Origin: Chloroflexota bacterium
GTDB lineage: Bacteria; Chloroflexota; Dehalococcoidia; SHYB01
Direction: 5' to 3'
Assembly (NCBI GenBank): GCA_016200725.1
Contig: JACQEE010000031.1
Span: forward strand, 1 to 5,578
Length of the DNA: 5,578 nucleotides
Part shown: positions 5,232-5,578 of the stretch, piece by piece
Position numbering within the stretch: the stretch's first letter is position 1
How the letters are laid out: every line of letters starts with the position of its first letter
Position numbers and translations under genes: made by a program
Notes under the pieces: model-generated
Seen by the model: the letters and a program-made list of their open reading frames with translations, nothing else
What the model was told of the DNA's origin: nothing
Database searches by the model: none

Positions 5232-5578
5232 TCGCCTCACTCGACGGCATCGTGGCCGAGATCCGCGGCGACTCCGTGGTGATCGTCGTCGGCGGCGTGG
5301 GCCTCCACGTCTTCGCGCCCACAGGTACGATTGTCTCCCTGCGAGGCATCGGCCAGCGCGCCAGGCTGCACACGCATCTGCACTTCGCCCAGGATGCCAT
5401 GGCCCTCTACGGCTTCGCGACTTCTGAAGAACTGCGCCTCTTCAAACTCCTGCTCGAAGTGAGCGGCGTCGGCCCCAAGAATGGACTCCGGATGCTCTCG
5501 ACGCTCTCCCCGAAGCAACTCGCCGGCGCCATCGCCAGCGGCGACGAGGCCGCGCTCTCGCGCACGCCCGGCATCGGC
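5228..5578 (+). CDS. ruvA: Holliday junction branch migration protein RuvA (partial, runs off the right edge)
   Basis: The junction-binding subunit that loads the RuvB motor onto Holliday junctions. 117 codons are in the window with no stop, against a usual length near 200, so the end is cut by the window edge. The OB-fold domain starts MIASLDGIVAEIRGDSVVI and includes GVGLHV (residues 23-28) and the LYGF motif (60-63). Domain II has the first helix-hairpin-helix LLLEVSGVGPKNGLRML (74-90), with the G-V-G-P-K loop that contacts the DNA backbone, and the start of the second at ALSRTPGIG (109-117). The ATG at 5228 overlaps the ruvC stop by four bases (ATGA), so it relies on coupling. ruvB would be expected downstream but is not visible. 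Confidence 0.97.
   Translation, partial: MIASLDGIVAEIRGDSVVIVVGGVGLHVFAPTGTIVSLRGIGQRARLHTHLHFAQDAMALYGFATSEELRLFKLLLEVSGVGPKNGLRMLSTLSPKQLAGAIASGDEAALSRTPGIG

Overview
This window comes from a high-GC bacterium and contains ten recognisable genes. Protein-coding stretches run at roughly 70% G+C or more, codons end mostly in G or C, and promoters look like ordinary sigma-70/sigma-A type. The gene order (rpsP-khpA-rimM, then yebC-ruvC-ruvA), the MaoC-type genes and a short CTGAGCG...CGAAGGG repeat at the left edge would suit a Chloroflexota lineage, perhaps Dehalococcoidia-like. That placement is an inference from general resemblance, not something the sequence proves.

The left third (45-1581, minus strand) is a small accessory or lipid-metabolism operon. 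It reads, in transcription order: a MaoC/hot-dog dehydratase-like protein (151 aa), a gamma-glutamylcyclotransferase-like protein (191 aa), then a second MaoC-domain protein (138 aa). The two hot-dog proteins each appear to lack a different half of the Asp/His catalytic pair of hydratase-2 enzymes. The middle gene has clearly lower G+C (about 58%) and looks like a later insertion between the two.

A 117-base divergent region separates this operon from a plus-strand zinc alcohol dehydrogenase (1699-2653). This gene keeps every zinc ligand but has lost about 40 codons, including the glycine-rich NAD(P)-binding motif, and is frameshifted at the junction (about 2195). It is called a pseudogene, unless the assembly is wrong there.

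The right half is core housekeeping, all on the plus strand. A near-consensus promoter (TTGACA, 18 bases, TACAAT) drives rpsP (ribosomal protein bS16), khpA (KH-domain RNA chaperone) and rimM (30S maturation). A second, extended -10 promoter precedes yebC (translation/regulatory factor). A third perfect TATAAT precedes ruvC, which overlaps ruvA by ATGA. RuvC and RuvA are the resolvase and junction-binding parts of the Holliday-junction machinery, and ruvA runs off the right edge. The usual partners trmD and rplS do not follow rimM. A perfect 10-base inverted repeat flanks the ruvC -10 box and overlaps its ribosome-binding site.

No RNA gene, CRISPR array, transposase or defence cassette is visible. 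I find no clear new multi-gene system. The items most worth a second look are the split-residue MaoC pair, the inserted gene between them, the damaged dehydrogenase and the ruvC inverted repeat.
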